The notes under the pieces were generated by a model. It worked only from the letters and a program-made list of their open reading frames with translations. It was not told the DNA's origin and did not search any database. Below are positions 30,467 through 30,719 of a DNA stretch of 30,719 bases, piece by piece. The stretch comes from JAZMZS01 sp045580775 (lineage in GTDB: Bacteria > Bacillota > Clostridia > Oscillospirales > CAG-272). The position numbers were made by a program, and so were the translations under genes. The stretch lies in contig JAZNOK010000004.1 in assembly GCA_045580775.1 (NCBI GenBank), positions 1-30,719 on the forward strand, given 5' to 3'. Within the stretch, counting starts at the first letter, position 1. Each line of letters starts with the position of its first letter.

Positions 30467-30719
30467 TTATGCGAGAGTGTAGAGAGTGGCACCCGCATCG
30501 ACTGCGGCACCCTTCTGTACGCTGACGCCTGTTACCTTGCCGTCTCTGGGAGCCATGATCTCGTTCTCCATCTTCATAGCCTCGAGGATCATAACAACGT
30601 CCCCCTTCTTTACTGTGTCACCGACATTGATATTAACAGAAAGAATAGTTCCCTGCAGAGGAGCCTTGATAGCCTCTCCGTCACCGGTTGCGGGAGCTGC
30701 TGCGGGTGCAGGTGCTGCT
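30467..30719 (-). CDS. Biotin carboxyl carrier protein of the Na+ decarboxylase (partial)
   Basis: The 83 C-terminal residues of a biotinyl carrier protein, cut at the right edge. It opens in an Ala/Pro-rich linker (AAPAPAAAPATG) and continues with a biotinyl domain: IKAPLQGTIL, then the biotinylated lysine in EAMKMEN, and the closing half MAPRDGKVTGVSVQKG. This matches MmdC/GcdC/OadA C-terminal domains and supplies the biotin arm missing from OadA. Its stop is 27 nt before the oadB start. A gamma subunit (OadG) may lie just outside the window. Confidence 0.9.
   Translation of the reverse strand, partial: AAPAPAAAPATGDGEAIKAPLQGTILSVNINVGDTVKKGDVVMILEAMKMENEIMAPRDGKVTGVSVQKGAAVDAGATLYTLA

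Noticed and set aside
1..30719. Search for CRISPR arrays, tRNA/rRNA genes, insertion sequences, integrases and prophage genes
   Set aside because: None found by reading: no regularly spaced repeats, no transposase or phage motifs, and no cloverleaf-like conserved segments such as GTTCGA-type T arms in an appropriate context.

Overview
The window looks like chromosomal DNA of a gut-associated member of the Clostridia, probably an Oscillospiraceae/Ruminococcaceae-type anaerobe. This assignment is inferred from gene content. The pointers are a SCIFF peptide with its radical SAM maturase (a Clostridia hallmark), a bile salt hydrolase, a sodium-pumping decarboxylase with split subunits, a yceD-rpmF pair, and Gram-positive style GGAGG ribosome sites with near-consensus TTGACA-17-TATAAT promoters. 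Base composition and codon use look even throughout. I see no tRNA, rRNA, CRISPR array, transposase, integrase or phage gene.

Layout from left to right. Positions 1-2409 (minus strand) hold the first codons of rpmF, its upstream partner yceD, and an operon of a DUF212/YuiD-type membrane protein followed by two half-size chromate-transporter (CHR) proteins. Positions 2565-5770 hold two plus-strand genes: a type II topoisomerase ATPase (B) subunit with its own promoter and terminator, and a bile salt hydrolase. Positions 5780-9294 (minus) hold a CydDC-like heterodimeric ABC exporter. Positions 9371-10678 (minus) hold a flavodoxin-like protein overlapping a RelQ-type small alarmone synthetase. 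A plus-strand helical protein (10738-11172) is divergent from them.

Positions 11298-11990 hold a MarR repressor whose promoter is filled by a perfect 18-bp-arm palindrome, very likely its own operator. Positions 12016-15055 (minus) are the SCIFF operon: a short SCIFF peptide gene (scfA-like, 51 codons, below usual ORF cut-offs), a terminator-like attenuator, the ScfB maturase, and an Orn/Lys/Arg-decarboxylase-family PLP enzyme. Positions 15184-17646 hold a cytoplasmic GH3 glycosidase. Positions 17744-19586 hold a DUF1294 membrane protein and an O-antigen ligase/polymerase-like membrane protein. After about 320 bp of noncoding, hairpin-rich DNA come two lipoproteins (19879-23354): an extracellular solute-binding protein and a sialidase-fold (BNR) protein with a C-terminal CBM9-like domain. 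They are separated by a perfect 14-bp hairpin, and no permease genes are adjacent.

Positions 23544-27520 hold a GntR(YtrA-type)-ABC ATPase-ABC permease operon ending in a stand-alone OmpR/PhoB-type winged helix that lacks a receiver domain, with a perfect palindromic operator at the promoter. Positions 27682-30719 hold a Na+-translocating decarboxylase operon (biotin carrier, OadB, OadA), cut by the right edge.

Most of the window is ordinary core and accessory metabolism. The points most worth a second look are the SCIFF peptide with a seventh cysteine, the paired MarR half-site architecture, the receiver-less winged helix in the ABC operon, the permease-less lipoprotein pair, and the flavodoxin/alarmone synthetase translational overlap.
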